A stretch of DNA of 64,000 nt from Affinundibacterium flavidum (GCF_014284175.1 NZ_JACOGA010000006.1:124001-188000); one strand, 5' to 3'. Shown: positions 49,884 to 60,327, counted from the stretch's first letter. Numbers and translations: made by a program. The notes: generated by a model not told the origin, from the letters alone.

Positions 49884-50365
49884 CTTAAAGCGCCAAATTC
49901 GAACAATTGATCTTATTTTTCGAAGCTGCCGATCAGCAAATGAGTCAGACGCTCACATTGAGGACGCAAAGAAGCGCTTAGCTTAGCCGTAAGGAATAGA
50001 AGACTGTGTAGAAAACTAGCGAGCATTTGAAAAGTATAGCGATCGCTTAAATACTGCATGGAGATTGCATAGAGATCGAACCGAGCGAAAAGCAGTGAAA
50101 ATGAGATCGACCATGAAGTACGCATTGCAAACACAAGCTTGAATAGAAATAGCAAAGAGTAGAAGCAAAACGGCCGCAGTGAAATAGGCAAGGAATCGCA
50201 AGCAAGGAATTACACAAGGCCAGTAGAGAAGTTGAATCAATTAGAAACAAGCTCAAAAATGCCGACTATGTAGCAAACATTCGGCAAACAATTGGCGAAC
50301 ATATCGCCTGATAATAGCGAATAAAAGCGGGTAGTGCGAAAAGCCTATCTCAACAAGGAGACAAA
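49884..50365 (+). other. Long purine-rich leader
   Basis: About 480 nt between operator and receptor ATG, rich in A and G on the coding strand and poor in T runs, with no credible ORF and no strong hairpin. AAGGAGA sits before the ATG. Confidence 0.5.
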
Positions 50366-53074
50366 ATGTTTCATCTGAAAACGAAAAGAACCCTCATGAG
50401 CGTGGCAGTTGCAGGCGCATGTGGATTGATGACCGCACATGCACATGCACAAGCGCAACAAGTAAGCGAGCAGAGCAAAACTAACGAGCCAGTTAGTGGT
50501 AAGAAAGCAGAAAGCAAAGAAACCGATAAGATCCAAGAAGTCAACGTAACCGCGACCCGCTATTCAACCTCACTGTTACGCACACCGTTGGCAGTCACCG
50601 CCTTCAATCAAGAAAGCCTGGCGCGCATGGGCGTCACTAGTGCCAAAGATTTGGCGAACGAAATTCCTAACGTCACCATCGTGCAATCGAATGACTCCGC
50701 GATTCAGGTCACTATCCGCGGTATCACTTCCAGCAACACGACCGAGATTGGCGATCCAGCGGTTGGTTTCCACGTCGACGGTATGTATTCCCCACGTCCA
50801 CAAGGCGCACAAGCTTTGATGTTTGACGTTGCGCAGGTTGAAGTCCTGCGCGGCCCACAAGGTACTTTGTTCGGTCGTAATTCTACTGGCGGTACGATCA
50901 ATGTGATTTCCGCTAAGCCTGATTTCAGTGGCAACTACGGTAGCGCAGAAGTTGAACTCGGCAACTATAACAAGCGTCAGGTTCACGCGATACAAAACAT
51001 TAAAGTCAACAACGAGTTGGCTTTGCGCGCAGCGATCATGAAAGTGACGCGTGATGGCTATGCAAATCAAATGCAAGATTTCAGCGAAGCGAATTTGCCA
51101 TCTAAAGGCTGGATACCTGACGGCATACCAGACAATATCCAACGCTGGAATCGCAAAGTAGATCCTAGCGACTACTACACAAATCAAAATGAATGGGCTG
51201 CGCGTTTATCCGCTTTGTACAAAGTGAATAAAGATTGGAAATTGCACGCGACCTATGAAGAGTTTCAAGATTCCAGCGCGGGAGGTACTGCGTTTAAAGA
51301 CTGCGAATCGACTAAAGGTACACGCTATGCTTGCCCAGCGGGTTGGGGACGTTTTGATCTGAAAATTAACGTGCCGGGTATGACCGACATGAAGATACGC
51401 ACTTTGCGTGCCGGTTCAAATTGGAATATCAGCAATGACGCTAGCTTGGACTATAACTTCGCTTTAGCAGATCAACGCCGTAGTCAGTTATATGACAATG
51501 ATAAAGGTAATCAAACTGCATTGCCGTTCCAGATCACGCAAGATCATCCACGCATTGCGGGTGGTAATAACTGGGGTACTTGGCCTCTAGCAGACCAATA
51601 TCAACAAACGGTCGATTCTAAATATGTGTCCACGGTGCACGAGCTACAGTTGAAGCAACGCTTAGGCGATCTGCAATATGTGGCTGGTTTGTTCTGGATG
51701 CACGAGAAGAATCAAATTAACTATGAAGTGGTTGATTTGTATCGCGCACCAGTGGGTCTCGCATCTGGCGCATTCTATGCGCAACCGGATCGCCAAGTTG
51801 ACGCCAAAGCGGTGTTTGCCCAAGCCGATTGGAAGTTTGCACCAACTTGGACTGCGACTGCAGGTCTGCGTTACAGCGTGGACAAAAAGACCGATAAAGA
51901 CGGTTTAAACCTCGGCGGCTGGTGGGGGCAAAAAGAGTTCTACAACGGCGGCTTTGATCCGGGAACACCGGGCACGCCTGGCTACCACCTGCCACAAGGT
52001 AATGACTTGAATTACGGTCCGGGTGGTAGCGCAGCAGCTTATGCAGGCTATGGCACACCAAGCAAAAATGATCATACCGATTCATGGCGAAAAATGACTT
52101 GGCGTTTAGGTTTGCAAACGCAAATCAATGAAAATCAAATGGCGTATGCAGCACTGGCGACAGGCTACAAAGCTGGTGGTTTCGGCGATCGCACTTTGGC
52201 CTGCGGTGGTTCAGCATCCGGCCCAGACGCACGCAAATGTGCGGATGGTAAACCGAATGTTGAGACTTTCTTGCCTTACAAACCAGAGTTGGTCACCAAC
52301 TTTGAATTGGGCTATAAAGGCAAATTCTTAGACAATACTTTGAGTTTGTCCGCGGTCGCTTTTGCGATGAATTATAAGGATCAACAATTAACCAATACCT
52401 ATTTCGTCGCAAAATACATTACGCCTGTACCTTGTACGTCCGATCAACCAAAATGCGACGTGTACGAAACCTGGCGCACGATTAATGTCGGTAATACCAA
52501 GATTCGCGGCTTAGAAGTTGAATGGGATTACAAACCATGGCCGGGTGCAAAAATTGGTGGCGCTTTCACTTTGCTCGATACCAAGATTCATGACTACGGT
52601 TCTTACAGTGATGATTACAACTGTGATGCGCGGGTAGAGTTTGGCGACACACCATGCCCTGCACCTTACGCTGGTTTAGGTCCTGATAATGGAAAACGTC
52701 TGTATGACGTTACCAATAACAGTTTGCCAAATGCGCCGAAACGCACCTTCATGCTGCATTTCTCACAGAAATTTGATTTGCCTAGCGGTTATAGCATTAC
52801 GCCGTACATCAAAACGAATTGGCGCGATAAGGCCTATTTTGACGTGCGTAATGATGAGTTCAAACATATAGGACGCTATCAAAAAGCCTATGCACTGGTC
52901 GATGCTTCGGTACGCTTAGATGCGCCAGAAGATAAATGGCACGCCGAACTGTTTGTACGCAATGCGGCAGACAGCAAGGCCGTGTACTGGCGCGGCTCAG
53001 GTGTTGGCGCGCAGATGAATTCGGCACCAGTCGAACCGCGTATGTTTGGTATCCGTTTCGGTTTTAACTATTAA
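50366..53074 (+). CDS. TonB-dependent receptor (glycan-utilisation type)
   Basis: A 902-residue outer-membrane transporter. Signal peptide (SVAVAGACGLMTAHAHAQ), TonB box-like IQEVNVTATR, plug domain (VTIRGITSSNTTEIGDPAV, VEVLRGPQGTLFGRNSTGG) and a 22-stranded-type barrel ending in a terminal aromatic residue (FGFNY). This plug style is common in Caulobacter/Xanthomonas receptors of polysaccharide loci. A strong terminator follows. A LacI-type operator controls it and matches that of the GH16 gene, so the ligand may be a beta-glucan fragment (inference). Confidence 0.92.
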   Translation: MFHLKTKRTLMSVAVAGACGLMTAHAHAQAQQVSEQSKTNEPVSGKKAESKETDKIQEVNVTATRYSTSLLRTPLAVTAFNQESLARMGVTSAKDLANEIPNVTIVQSNDSAIQVTIRGITSSNTTEIGDPAVGFHVDGMYSPRPQGAQALMFDVAQVEVLRGPQGTLFGRNSTGGTINVISAKPDFSGNYGSAEVELGNYNKRQVHAIQNIKVNNELALRAAIMKVTRDGYANQMQDFSEANLPSKGWIPDGIPDNIQRWNRKVDPSDYYTNQNEWAARLSALYKVNKDWKLHATYEEFQDSSAGGTAFKDCESTKGTRYACPAGWGRFDLKINVPGMTDMKIRTLRAGSNWNISNDASLDYNFALADQRRSQLYDNDKGNQTALPFQITQDHPRIAGGNNWGTWPLADQYQQTVDSKYVSTVHELQLKQRLGDLQYVAGLFWMHEKNQINYEVVDLYRAPVGLASGAFYAQPDRQVDAKAVFAQADWKFAPTWTATAGLRYSVDKKTDKDGLNLGGWWGQKEFYNGGFDPGTPGTPGYHLPQGNDLNYGPGGSAAAYAGYGTPSKNDHTDSWRKMTWRLGLQTQINENQMAYAALATGYKAGGFGDRTLACGGSASGPDARKCADGKPNVETFLPYKPELVTNFELGYKGKFLDNTLSLSAVAFAMNYKDQQLTNTYFVAKYITPVPCTSDQPKCDVYETWRTINVGNTKIRGLEVEWDYKPWPGAKIGGAFTLLDTKIHDYGSYSDDYNCDARVEFGDTPCPAPYAGLGPDNGKRLYDVTNNSLPNAPKRTFMLHFSQKFDLPSGYSITPYIKTNWRDKAYFDVRNDEFKHIGRYQKAYALVDASVRLDAPEDKWHAELFVRNAADSKAVYWRGSGVGAQMNSAPVEPRMFGIRFGFNY

Positions 53075-53093
53075 TATTCCTGGGGCGTTTCTC

Positions 53094-53137
53094 TCTATGT
53101 CGTGTAATCTTGATGATTGCACGACATAGATTTTTTT
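53094..53137 (+). terminator. Strong terminator between receptor and halogenase
   Basis: CTATGTCGTG pairs perfectly with CACGACATAG (53094-53129 overall, with an inner AATC/GATT stem), then seven T residues. The halogenase needs read-through or its own promoter. Confidence 0.9.
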
Positions 53138-53186
53138 CACCCGAATTAGAATATAGAATCAAACCAAAACACCGCATGGAACACAA

Positions 53187-54728
53187 ATGACAGAACGCCG
53201 AATACAAGATATCGTGATCGTTGGTGGTGGCACTGCCGGTTGGATGAGTGCCGCAGCTCTCGCACAATTGCTGCCGAATCATTATCGTTATCGTTTGGTT
53301 GAATCAGATCAAATTTCTACCATTGGTGTCGGTGAGGCAACCATCCCCAGCATACGCAATTTCAATATGCATCTGGGTATAGATGAAAACGATTTCATCC
53401 GCCACACGCAAGGCACGTTCAAGCTAGGCATAGAATTTGTTAATTGGGGCATCAATAACAGTACCTATTTTCATGGCTTTGGTTCGGTCGGGCGCGATCA
53501 ACCGACCGCTAATTTTTACCATTATTGGCTCAAGCTCAATCAGATGGGCATGGCAGGTGGATTGGAACCTTATTCCATTAATACGGTTGCCAGCATGCTA
53601 GGGAAATTCAGTGTAGGACGTCCTGATTTGCCTAATTCGCCTTTATCCGATTTATCGTATGCCTATCATTTTGATGCTGGTCTCTACGCAAAATATTTGC
53701 GCGCCTATGCCGAGCAACGCGGTGTAAAACGCACCGAAGGCCGCATTGTGCAAACTTTGCTGCGTGAGAGCGATGGCTATATCGATGCGCTGGTCATGGA
53801 AAATGGTGAAAAAATTCATGGCGACTTCTTTATTGATTGCTCTGGCATGGTCGGTCTGTTGATCGAGAAAGCATTACAGACCGGTTATGAAGATTGGCGT
53901 CATTGGCTCCCATGCGATACTGCGATCGCTGTGCCGTGTAGCTTGGCTGGTTCAGCGCAAGCACATACCCGCTCAACCGCACACAGTGCAGGTTGGCAAT
54001 GGCGAATTCCCTTGCAACATCGTATTGGCAACGGACATGTGTTTTCCAGCAATTTTATGGATGTGGCGCAAGCACAAGACATCTTAATGAATAATCTGGA
54101 CGGCAAAGCATTGGCAGAACCACGTCAGATCAAGTTCATTACTGGCAAACGCAAAAAGGCCTGGAACAAAAATTGTATCGCCATCGGTTTGTCTGGCGGA
54201 TTTATGGAGCCACTAGAATCGACCAGTATTCACATGGTCAAAACGGGCTTAATGCGCCTGATTACTTTCTTTCCCGATAAAGATTTTGATCAGGTCGATA
54301 TCGATAATTACAATCGACTCACCGACAAAGAGTACGCACAGATTCGCGATTTTCTGATTTTGCATTACAAAGTTAATCAACGCGATGACTCTGAATTCTG
54401 GCGCTATTGTCGTGAGATGGACGTCCCCGAGAGTTTGCAAATCAAGCTCGATTTATTCGCCAGTCACGGACGAATTTTGCGCGAAAACGAAGAGCTATTT
54501 CCTGAGGACAGCTGGCTACAAGTGATGCACGGACAAGGACTGCGACCACGTCGTTATAGTCCCGTAGTCGATCAACGCAGTCCAGAAGAAATCGCCGGTT
54601 TCCTGCACAACACGCAGGCAGTGATATGTAAATGCGTGGATGCGATGCCATCTCATCTTGACTATATACGTGCCAATTGTATGGCCAAGCCTATGGCTGA
54701 TTCCAGCCCACTACTTCGTACTGGCTAG
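53187..54728 (+). CDS. Flavin-dependent tryptophan-halogenase-like protein
   Basis: A 513-residue FAD protein of the tryptophan halogenase family. The FAD loop is VGGGTAGWMSAAAL, followed by GVGEATIPSIRNF; a Lys in the GTFKLGIEF block matches the essential Lys of PrnA/RebH. The halogenase motif WxWxIP is present as GWQWRIP, and GGFMEPLESTSIH is typical. These enzymes use FADH2, O2 and halide; a separate flavin reductase would be needed and is not seen. Members next to TonB receptors in glycan loci have no proven substrate. Confidence is in the family, not the reaction. Confidence 0.9.
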   Translation: MTERRIQDIVIVGGGTAGWMSAAALAQLLPNHYRYRLVESDQISTIGVGEATIPSIRNFNMHLGIDENDFIRHTQGTFKLGIEFVNWGINNSTYFHGFGSVGRDQPTANFYHYWLKLNQMGMAGGLEPYSINTVASMLGKFSVGRPDLPNSPLSDLSYAYHFDAGLYAKYLRAYAEQRGVKRTEGRIVQTLLRESDGYIDALVMENGEKIHGDFFIDCSGMVGLLIEKALQTGYEDWRHWLPCDTAIAVPCSLAGSAQAHTRSTAHSAGWQWRIPLQHRIGNGHVFSSNFMDVAQAQDILMNNLDGKALAEPRQIKFITGKRKKAWNKNCIAIGLSGGFMEPLESTSIHMVKTGLMRLITFFPDKDFDQVDIDNYNRLTDKEYAQIRDFLILHYKVNQRDDSEFWRYCREMDVPESLQIKLDLFASHGRILRENEELFPEDSWLQVMHGQGLRPRRYSPVVDQRSPEEIAGFLHNTQAVICKCVDAMPSHLDYIRANCMAKPMADSSPLLRTG

Positions 54729-54778
54729 GCAGGGAAGTTCAGGCTCACCATAACCCATCCTTTCCGCTGAGGAAATCC

Positions 54779-54812
54779 AAAAGCTCGCCACCGTTAGGGG
54801 CGGGCTTTTTCT
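54779..54812 (+). terminator. Terminator after the halogenase
   Basis: AAAGCTCGCC pairs with GGCGGGCTTT (one G-U pair) followed by a T-run. Confidence 0.8.
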
Positions 54813-54866
54813 ATGGATTTCTTGTTTTCGTCCTTGTTTTTGAGTTTGTGCAAAGAAGAACGGCTA

Positions 54867-54872
54867 TATAAT
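54867..54872 (+). promoter_or_regulatory. -10 promoter element (TATAAT)
   Basis: A perfect TATAAT upstream of the large DUF3857 gene; the -35 box is not clear. Confidence 0.5.
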
Positions 54873-54958
54873 ATTTGTTGAAGTTTCTATTTGAAGCGAA
54901 TCTTGTCACGGACACCAATGTAGACATCGCTATCTTTCACATCTTATCCCATTCACTT

Positions 54959-57900
54959 ATGCGTCTATTTTCCATCCTGCTGGCAATTTTTTTGACCGGC
55001 AGCACTGTTGCACAAGCTCAAGTCACCAAATCTTCATCACCGACTTCCAAAAAAGAAAGCGCTAGCTTTAGCCGAAAAACGGCTCTACCACAGTGGACCC
55101 AGGGTTTAGCCGACATTCCAGCAACGCTAAGCAAAGAACCTGTCGTCGTTCGATTAAATGAAACGCAGGCCTGGGCTGGACCTTCACCTTCGGTCTTGAT
55201 TAATCGTGCAATTCAGGTCAATGATCAAAATGCCCTTGGTTCTATTGGACAATTTGGCATCAATTATTTCCCTAAGTATCAACAATTAAATTTGCACAAA
55301 GTGGCAATCTTGCGCGGTGCTCAGATTATCGATAGAACCGCGACTGTGAATACACGCCTGTTGCAACGCGAAACCTCCATCGAAATTGGCATGATGGGTG
55401 GCGCCACTACGGTGCAGTTGCTGCTTGATGATGTGCGAGTCGGTGACACCTTATGGATTATCTACAGCGTTGATGGAGAAAACCCTGTCTTTGGGAAACG
55501 CTGGACCAGTGATTTCTACTGGGACGGAGGTTCATTAACTGAACTCCGCCGCGTTACCGTCCTGCATCCGCGCAATCGCCCGTTAATTTGGCGTCAGCTC
55601 GGAGATTACATCAAAGACGAGCTTAAACCGCAAATTGATGTGATTGGCGATATTGAGCGAATTCGCTTCGAAGGTAAGGCCATAGAAGCTCTCGACAATG
55701 AACCGTCGATCCCTAAGAGTTACATGCCTATTCGGATTTTGCAATTTTCTGAATACAATAATTGGCAAGAAGTCGGTGCATGGGCTGATAGTTTGTTTCC
55801 GAAAGTGACTAAGAGTGCGGAGCTGAAGAAGCTGGCACAAAGTTTTGCCGGCAAGACCGATCCTATGGCACAAGCCAGTGCAGCCTTACAATGGGTGCAA
55901 AATGAAGTGCGCTATTTTAGTGTGTCGATAGGAGAAAATTCGCACCGCCCGCAAACACCAGAGACCGTCTTAAAGCGACGTTATGGCGATTGCAAAGACA
56001 AAAGTTATCTGCTCGTGAGTCTGTTAGCGGAATTAGGTATAGAAGCACATCCCGTTTTGCTCTCAGCACAGGCACCAAAAAGCCCGGCAAAAATGCAAGC
56101 CTCTCCCGCTGTATTTGATCACGTCATCGTCCAGCTAAAAATAGCGGATAAGACCTATTACGTTGACCCAACCCGCACCAACCAGACTGCGATGATTGAT
56201 AAGTTGACGCCAGCGTTTCCAGAAGCTGCAGGTTTGGTCGTGGATGCAGCGACCAAAGATTTATTGATGCTGCCTGCACGCAATGAAACCACGGTGCACT
56301 ATGAACATCGTGAAGATATGAAGATCTTGAATTTGGATGGTGAGGCGATTTTAGAGACACGTGAAGTTTACCGTGGCAATTATGCCGAATGGGCGCGCCA
56401 GAAATTCCAAAGCTATACAAAGTCCGAATTCAAAAAAGCGATGCTGGGCATTTATGAAAAGTTGTATATGGAGATTTCCTTAGACAAAGATCCCAGCTTT
56501 CAAGACTATCCTGAAGACAATCGCTTTGAAATCAAGGCGCGCTATAAATTGCTTAACGTATTGACGCATAAAGATGGCAAATACAGCGTCGAATATGATA
56601 CGCAAATTATTTATGACACTTTAGGCATACCAGAAAAAATCATTCGTAATTATCCGTTTGAATTGCCTGTAAATCGGTTTCATGGGCGTCATTATTTCAA
56701 TCTAACTTGGCCAGAGACGGTGCGCGAGTTTGAATTACCAAGTGCGAAGAAACTCGATAATCCTTACTTTAAGTTGCATGAAGAAATGTCTGCTATGGGC
56801 AACTCTTTCAATTTCATCTCTGACTATCAAGTGAAAGCGAAGGAAGTAAGTGCTAAAGAAATGTCGGCATTTCAAAAACAGGCGAAAGAGTTAAGCAAGT
56901 TCACCAAGGGAAGTTTTCAGGTGTTTGAACGGCGCTTGATTAAGCCAGGCCTGAATGCTTTGACGATGAGAGAGCTAGAGGCGGTTAGAACGATAGGTGA
57001 AATCGAAGTCGCTGCCGAAAAATTACGTAAAACTAAACAAGAAGATGCCAATGTGTCAGAGCTTTGTGACATGTTGTTGTCCGCCATTCCGGTTGCCGAA
57101 ATGGGCAGTAAATCAATCCAAGGTGCGAAGGCTGAAGTGGAAGCTATGTTACTGACAGATGAAAAAGTAGCAGGCTTGAAGCTCTGTCAGGCGAGGTTCT
57201 ATTTCGCCGCAGGCAAGTACGATAAGAGTATGAAATTGTTTGAAGCCGAAGCGGCCTTGGGTGAAACTAGTACCTCTTTGAGGGACTTTGCGTGGGCCAA
57301 TTTTTATGAATCAAAAACAGATACCGCAATCAGTTTAATCAATAAGTATTTCCACGGAAAAGCTAAGAGTGAAGATCAGTCAATTTCTGCACTGGATCTC
57401 GCTTATGTGGTGGCCCTGTATCAACGTGCGGGAAAAGCACTACCCGCCGAGATCCTCGCTGCCGCGACGGATATGCAAGATGGACCTTGGCCTCGACCTT
57501 TGCTGGCATTTCAATTGGGTAAAACTACTGAAGAAAACTTAGCCTCTTACCTCAAACGGTTTTCTGAGGATACGCAACAGCTGTATGCCAACGATATGTG
57601 GTTTTTTATCGGACAAAAACATCTTGCAGAAGGGCGACAAGATGAGGCAAAGGCGGCCTTTTCGTGGATAAAGAATAATGGCACGCGTAATCAATCCACT
57701 TATATGCAAGCACTTGCCGAATTGAGTCGTTTGCAAGCCAATGAAAAATTTTACGTGGAGGGTATCGATGCGCTATATCGTGGAGATTTCAAAGTCGCCT
57801 ATGAAAATTTTAGCCGCAGTGCGCAACTAGGTTTTGCTAAAGCCAATACCGAATTGGGTGTAGCTTACTATCGTGGATATCGCGATGTTGTTCGGAAAGA

Positions 57901-59140
57901 CAATAAGCGTGCATTGGAATTTTTTACTCTTGCCGCGAATGCTGGCGACGCCGAAGCGATCAATTTCGTCGGTAGTATGTACCTCGACGCAGCAGGCGTC
58001 GCGAAGGATGAAAAGATTGCGTTTGATTGGTTCTTAAAAGCTGCCGCCAAAGGTGATAAACATGCTTACTACAATCTTGCAAAGAACTACCTGAATGGCA
58101 ATCTGGTGAGCAAAGATGTGGCACAGGCTGTGAATTACTACAAACTATCTGCGCTACAAGACTACGATGAGGCACAACTAGCCTTGTCTAGACTCTATTT
58201 TGGGGGCACAAATGTAGAGCGAGATTATGCACAAGCTTTCCGTTGGGCTTTACTCGCTACCTTCCATGGAAATACCGATGCAATGGTCATTCTCGGTCGT
58301 CTATTTTTGCGCGGCAACGGCGTTGCTCGCGACGGTAAGTCGGCATTGACTTGGTTAGAACAAGCAGCGAATCAGAAAAATTTAGATGCCGCCTTTTTTA
58401 TAGGTCAAATCTACGGGGAAGGTATTGATGTTCCTGTCGATCAAAAATTGGCCGCAGAATGGATGAAGAAAGCTGCAGACTATGGGAATCAAGATGCAAT
58501 CGCCGCCTTAGGTTGGATGTATCGAGAAGGGAAAGGAGTAACAGTTGATGTGTCCAAGGGCCGGGAAATGCTGGAACGCGCTGCGAGCTTAGGATCGGAA
58601 GTTGGTCAGGTTCAGATGGGGTATATGTATCAACAAGGTGTGGGTGTGACGAAGAATGATACCAAAGCAGTTGAGTACTTCCGTTTAGCCGCACTGCAAG
58701 ATAATGTTCATGCGCAAAGTCAATTGGCACTGCATTTGCACTTTGGCTATGGAGTACAGAAAAATCTGGACGAAGCGGCAATTTGGTATGAAAAAGCCGC
58801 AGCAAGTGGCGACGCATTTTCACAAAATAATCTAGGCGATCTCTATGAAAATGGTACAGGGGTTAAGCAAGACATCGCGAAAGCCATCAGCTTGTACGAG
58901 CAAGCTGCAAATACGTCTTACTTTATGGGTTTTGTTAGTATAGGAAGTTTGTATGCGAAAGGAATTGGGATGAATAAAGACGCCTATTTCGCCTACTTGT
59001 ACTACAAAATTGGAGAGAAGCTTGGGAAGCTCGACAGTACGCGTAGTACGGCAATTGCCATGAACCTGAGCCCAGCGGAAATTGAAAAGGCTGATCGCAT
59101 CGTGAGTGAATGGAAAAAAGACATGCCTTTGCCGAAATAA
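54959..59140 (+). CDS. DUF3857/transglutaminase-like protein with C-terminal Sel1 repeats
   Basis: A 1393-residue exported protein. Signal peptide (FSILLAIFLTGSTVAQA), a DUF3857 domain (about 45-245), then a transglutaminase-like domain with Cys near 344 (RRYGDCKDKS), His near 386 (VFDHVIV) and Asp near 402 (YYVDPTR), the catalytic order of the papain/TGase fold. A linker leads to about eleven Sel1 repeats (about 959-1364, e.g. YNLAKNYLNGNLVSKD). DUF3857-TGase proteins are common, but a Sel1 solenoid on the same chain is unusual. ATG 54959 begins the signal peptide; the frame is open upstream to 54875. Function unknown. Confidence 0.85.
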   Translation: MRLFSILLAIFLTGSTVAQAQVTKSSSPTSKKESASFSRKTALPQWTQGLADIPATLSKEPVVVRLNETQAWAGPSPSVLINRAIQVNDQNALGSIGQFGINYFPKYQQLNLHKVAILRGAQIIDRTATVNTRLLQRETSIEIGMMGGATTVQLLLDDVRVGDTLWIIYSVDGENPVFGKRWTSDFYWDGGSLTELRRVTVLHPRNRPLIWRQLGDYIKDELKPQIDVIGDIERIRFEGKAIEALDNEPSIPKSYMPIRILQFSEYNNWQEVGAWADSLFPKVTKSAELKKLAQSFAGKTDPMAQASAALQWVQNEVRYFSVSIGENSHRPQTPETVLKRRYGDCKDKSYLLVSLLAELGIEAHPVLLSAQAPKSPAKMQASPAVFDHVIVQLKIADKTYYVDPTRTNQTAMIDKLTPAFPEAAGLVVDAATKDLLMLPARNETTVHYEHREDMKILNLDGEAILETREVYRGNYAEWARQKFQSYTKSEFKKAMLGIYEKLYMEISLDKDPSFQDYPEDNRFEIKARYKLLNVLTHKDGKYSVEYDTQIIYDTLGIPEKIIRNYPFELPVNRFHGRHYFNLTWPETVREFELPSAKKLDNPYFKLHEEMSAMGNSFNFISDYQVKAKEVSAKEMSAFQKQAKELSKFTKGSFQVFERRLIKPGLNALTMRELEAVRTIGEIEVAAEKLRKTKQEDANVSELCDMLLSAIPVAEMGSKSIQGAKAEVEAMLLTDEKVAGLKLCQARFYFAAGKYDKSMKLFEAEAALGETSTSLRDFAWANFYESKTDTAISLINKYFHGKAKSEDQSISALDLAYVVALYQRAGKALPAEILAAATDMQDGPWPRPLLAFQLGKTTEENLASYLKRFSEDTQQLYANDMWFFIGQKHLAEGRQDEAKAAFSWIKNNGTRNQSTYMQALAELSRLQANEKFYVEGIDALYRGDFKVAYENFSRSAQLGFAKANTELGVAYYRGYRDVVRKDNKRALEFFTLAANAGDAEAINFVGSMYLDAAGVAKDEKIAFDWFLKAAAKGDKHAYYNLAKNYLNGNLVSKDVAQAVNYYKLSALQDYDEAQLALSRLYFGGTNVERDYAQAFRWALLATFHGNTDAMVILGRLFLRGNGVARDGKSALTWLEQAANQKNLDAAFFIGQIYGEGIDVPVDQKLAAEWMKKAADYGNQDAIAALGWMYREGKGVTVDVSKGREMLERAASLGSEVGQVQMGYMYQQGVGVTKNDTKAVEYFRLAALQDNVHAQSQLALHLHFGYGVQKNLDEAAIWYEKAAASGDAFSQNNLGDLYENGTGVKQDIAKAISLYEQAANTSYFMGFVSIGSLYAKGIGMNKDAYFAYLYYKIGEKLGKLDSTRSTAIAMNLSPAEIEKADRIVSEWKKDMPLPK

Positions 59141-59286
59141 TTACTTCATGGCAGAGCTTCAGTTAACTTAAGCAAGATTTGCCGGGACTGAGAAAGCACG
59201 ATAAACCAGTATTACGCCTTCTCAGTTCCAGTTTTAGTTCTTAGGCAGTAATTCTTAAGTTCGCACTTCTGACACATCCTCTTATC

Positions 59287-60327
59287 CTACTGCACCACCA
59301 TCTCCACCCTTCGATTCCGTGCGCGGCCTGCTTCATCGTTATTGCTTGCAACTGGCGCCAGATTGGCGTTGCCTTTTGCAGTCATTCGACTCGCATCAAT
59401 CTTATACGGAGCAGCGCTTAAGGCGGCTACCACGGCCAATGCACGTTGTAGTGACAGCGTGAGATTGCTATCAAAGTTGCCGACATTGTCGGTGTGTCCG
59501 ACGATGAAATATTTTTGTTGGGTTTGCGCTTGCATCAGCTTTGCCATCTCATCTAATTGCGCCTTTGAATCGGCTTTGATTAAAGCTTTTCCCGTATCAA
59601 AAAATAATCCGTACAAGGCGATTTCCCCCTCGGTTTGCAAAGCCGCTTTGATTGCATTCGCATCCACACTAACCTGTCCGGTCTGCATCGCTTTTGGTTC
59701 TATGATCTGCAGAAATGTCGCCGTCAAACCAGTGACGTTGTAAGCCGCCACTGAGGTGTACAGCAAGACGTGCACTTCTTGCCCGGCATTCTTGAGCGTG
59801 CCATACAGCATTAAACCCTTATCTTCGCTTAAGGCCGAATAATGACTATAGCGACTGCCATCCGGCGTATAGATACTGCCATTTGCCCACTGCAATCCGT
59901 CGGTCGGTTTGCTTAATTTGCTCCAGGCTGAATACAAACTTGAACATTGATTCTCACAACTAAAGCCCGTTTTCAAGCCCGCCGATTTCAAGGCCTGTTC
60001 ATAGTTACGATAGACTTCCAGCGGCACTTTGCCGCGTGGTGCCAGATAAATCAGGCGCGTTATTTTTCCTTCCAGCGTAAGGCTGTCTTTGATTTTCCTA
60101 TCCTTATCTAATTGCGCACTGACAGGGATTGTCGCCGCATTCCATTCGTCTGACAGATAACCCGTTAACCATGAACCCGTGAAGCGCTTGATCAAAGGAT
60201 GATCTTGCCCCTTGGCGACATCTTTACCCCATTCTTTTGCTTCATCGGCGTGACCCATGTTGGCGTGGCTACTGAGTAGAAGAAACAATGTGCTGCTGAG
60301 TAGTGTAATGAAAGTTTTTTTCAACAT
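59287..60327 (-). CDS. DUF4892/OmpA-family outer-membrane protein
   Basis: A 346-residue exported protein. Signal peptide (FITLLSSTLFLLLSSHA), a DUF4892 domain (about 45-220, IYLAPRGKVPLEVYRNYEQAL) and a C-terminal OmpA-like peptidoglycan-binding domain (IALYGLFFDTGKALI, IVGHTDNVG, ARNRRVEMVVQ). The DUF4892-OmpA pair is a known arrangement; the role is envelope structure or stress. AAGGAAATC precedes the ATG. Confidence 0.88.
   Translation of the reverse strand: MLKKTFITLLSSTLFLLLSSHANMGHADEAKEWGKDVAKGQDHPLIKRFTGSWLTGYLSDEWNAATIPVSAQLDKDRKIKDSLTLEGKITRLIYLAPRGKVPLEVYRNYEQALKSAGLKTGFSCENQCSSLYSAWSKLSKPTDGLQWANGSIYTPDGSRYSHYSALSEDKGLMLYGTLKNAGQEVHVLLYTSVAAYNVTGLTATFLQIIEPKAMQTGQVSVDANAIKAALQTEGEIALYGLFFDTGKALIKADSKAQLDEMAKLMQAQTQQKYFIVGHTDNVGNFDSNLTLSLQRALAVVAALSAAPYKIDASRMTAKGNANLAPVASNNDEAGRARNRRVEMVVQ

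Noticed and set aside
50016..50256. Antisense frames in the receptor leader
   Set aside because: Composition is odd (Leu/Phe/Ser-rich from a purine-rich complement), several frames overlap and no ribosome sites are seen.
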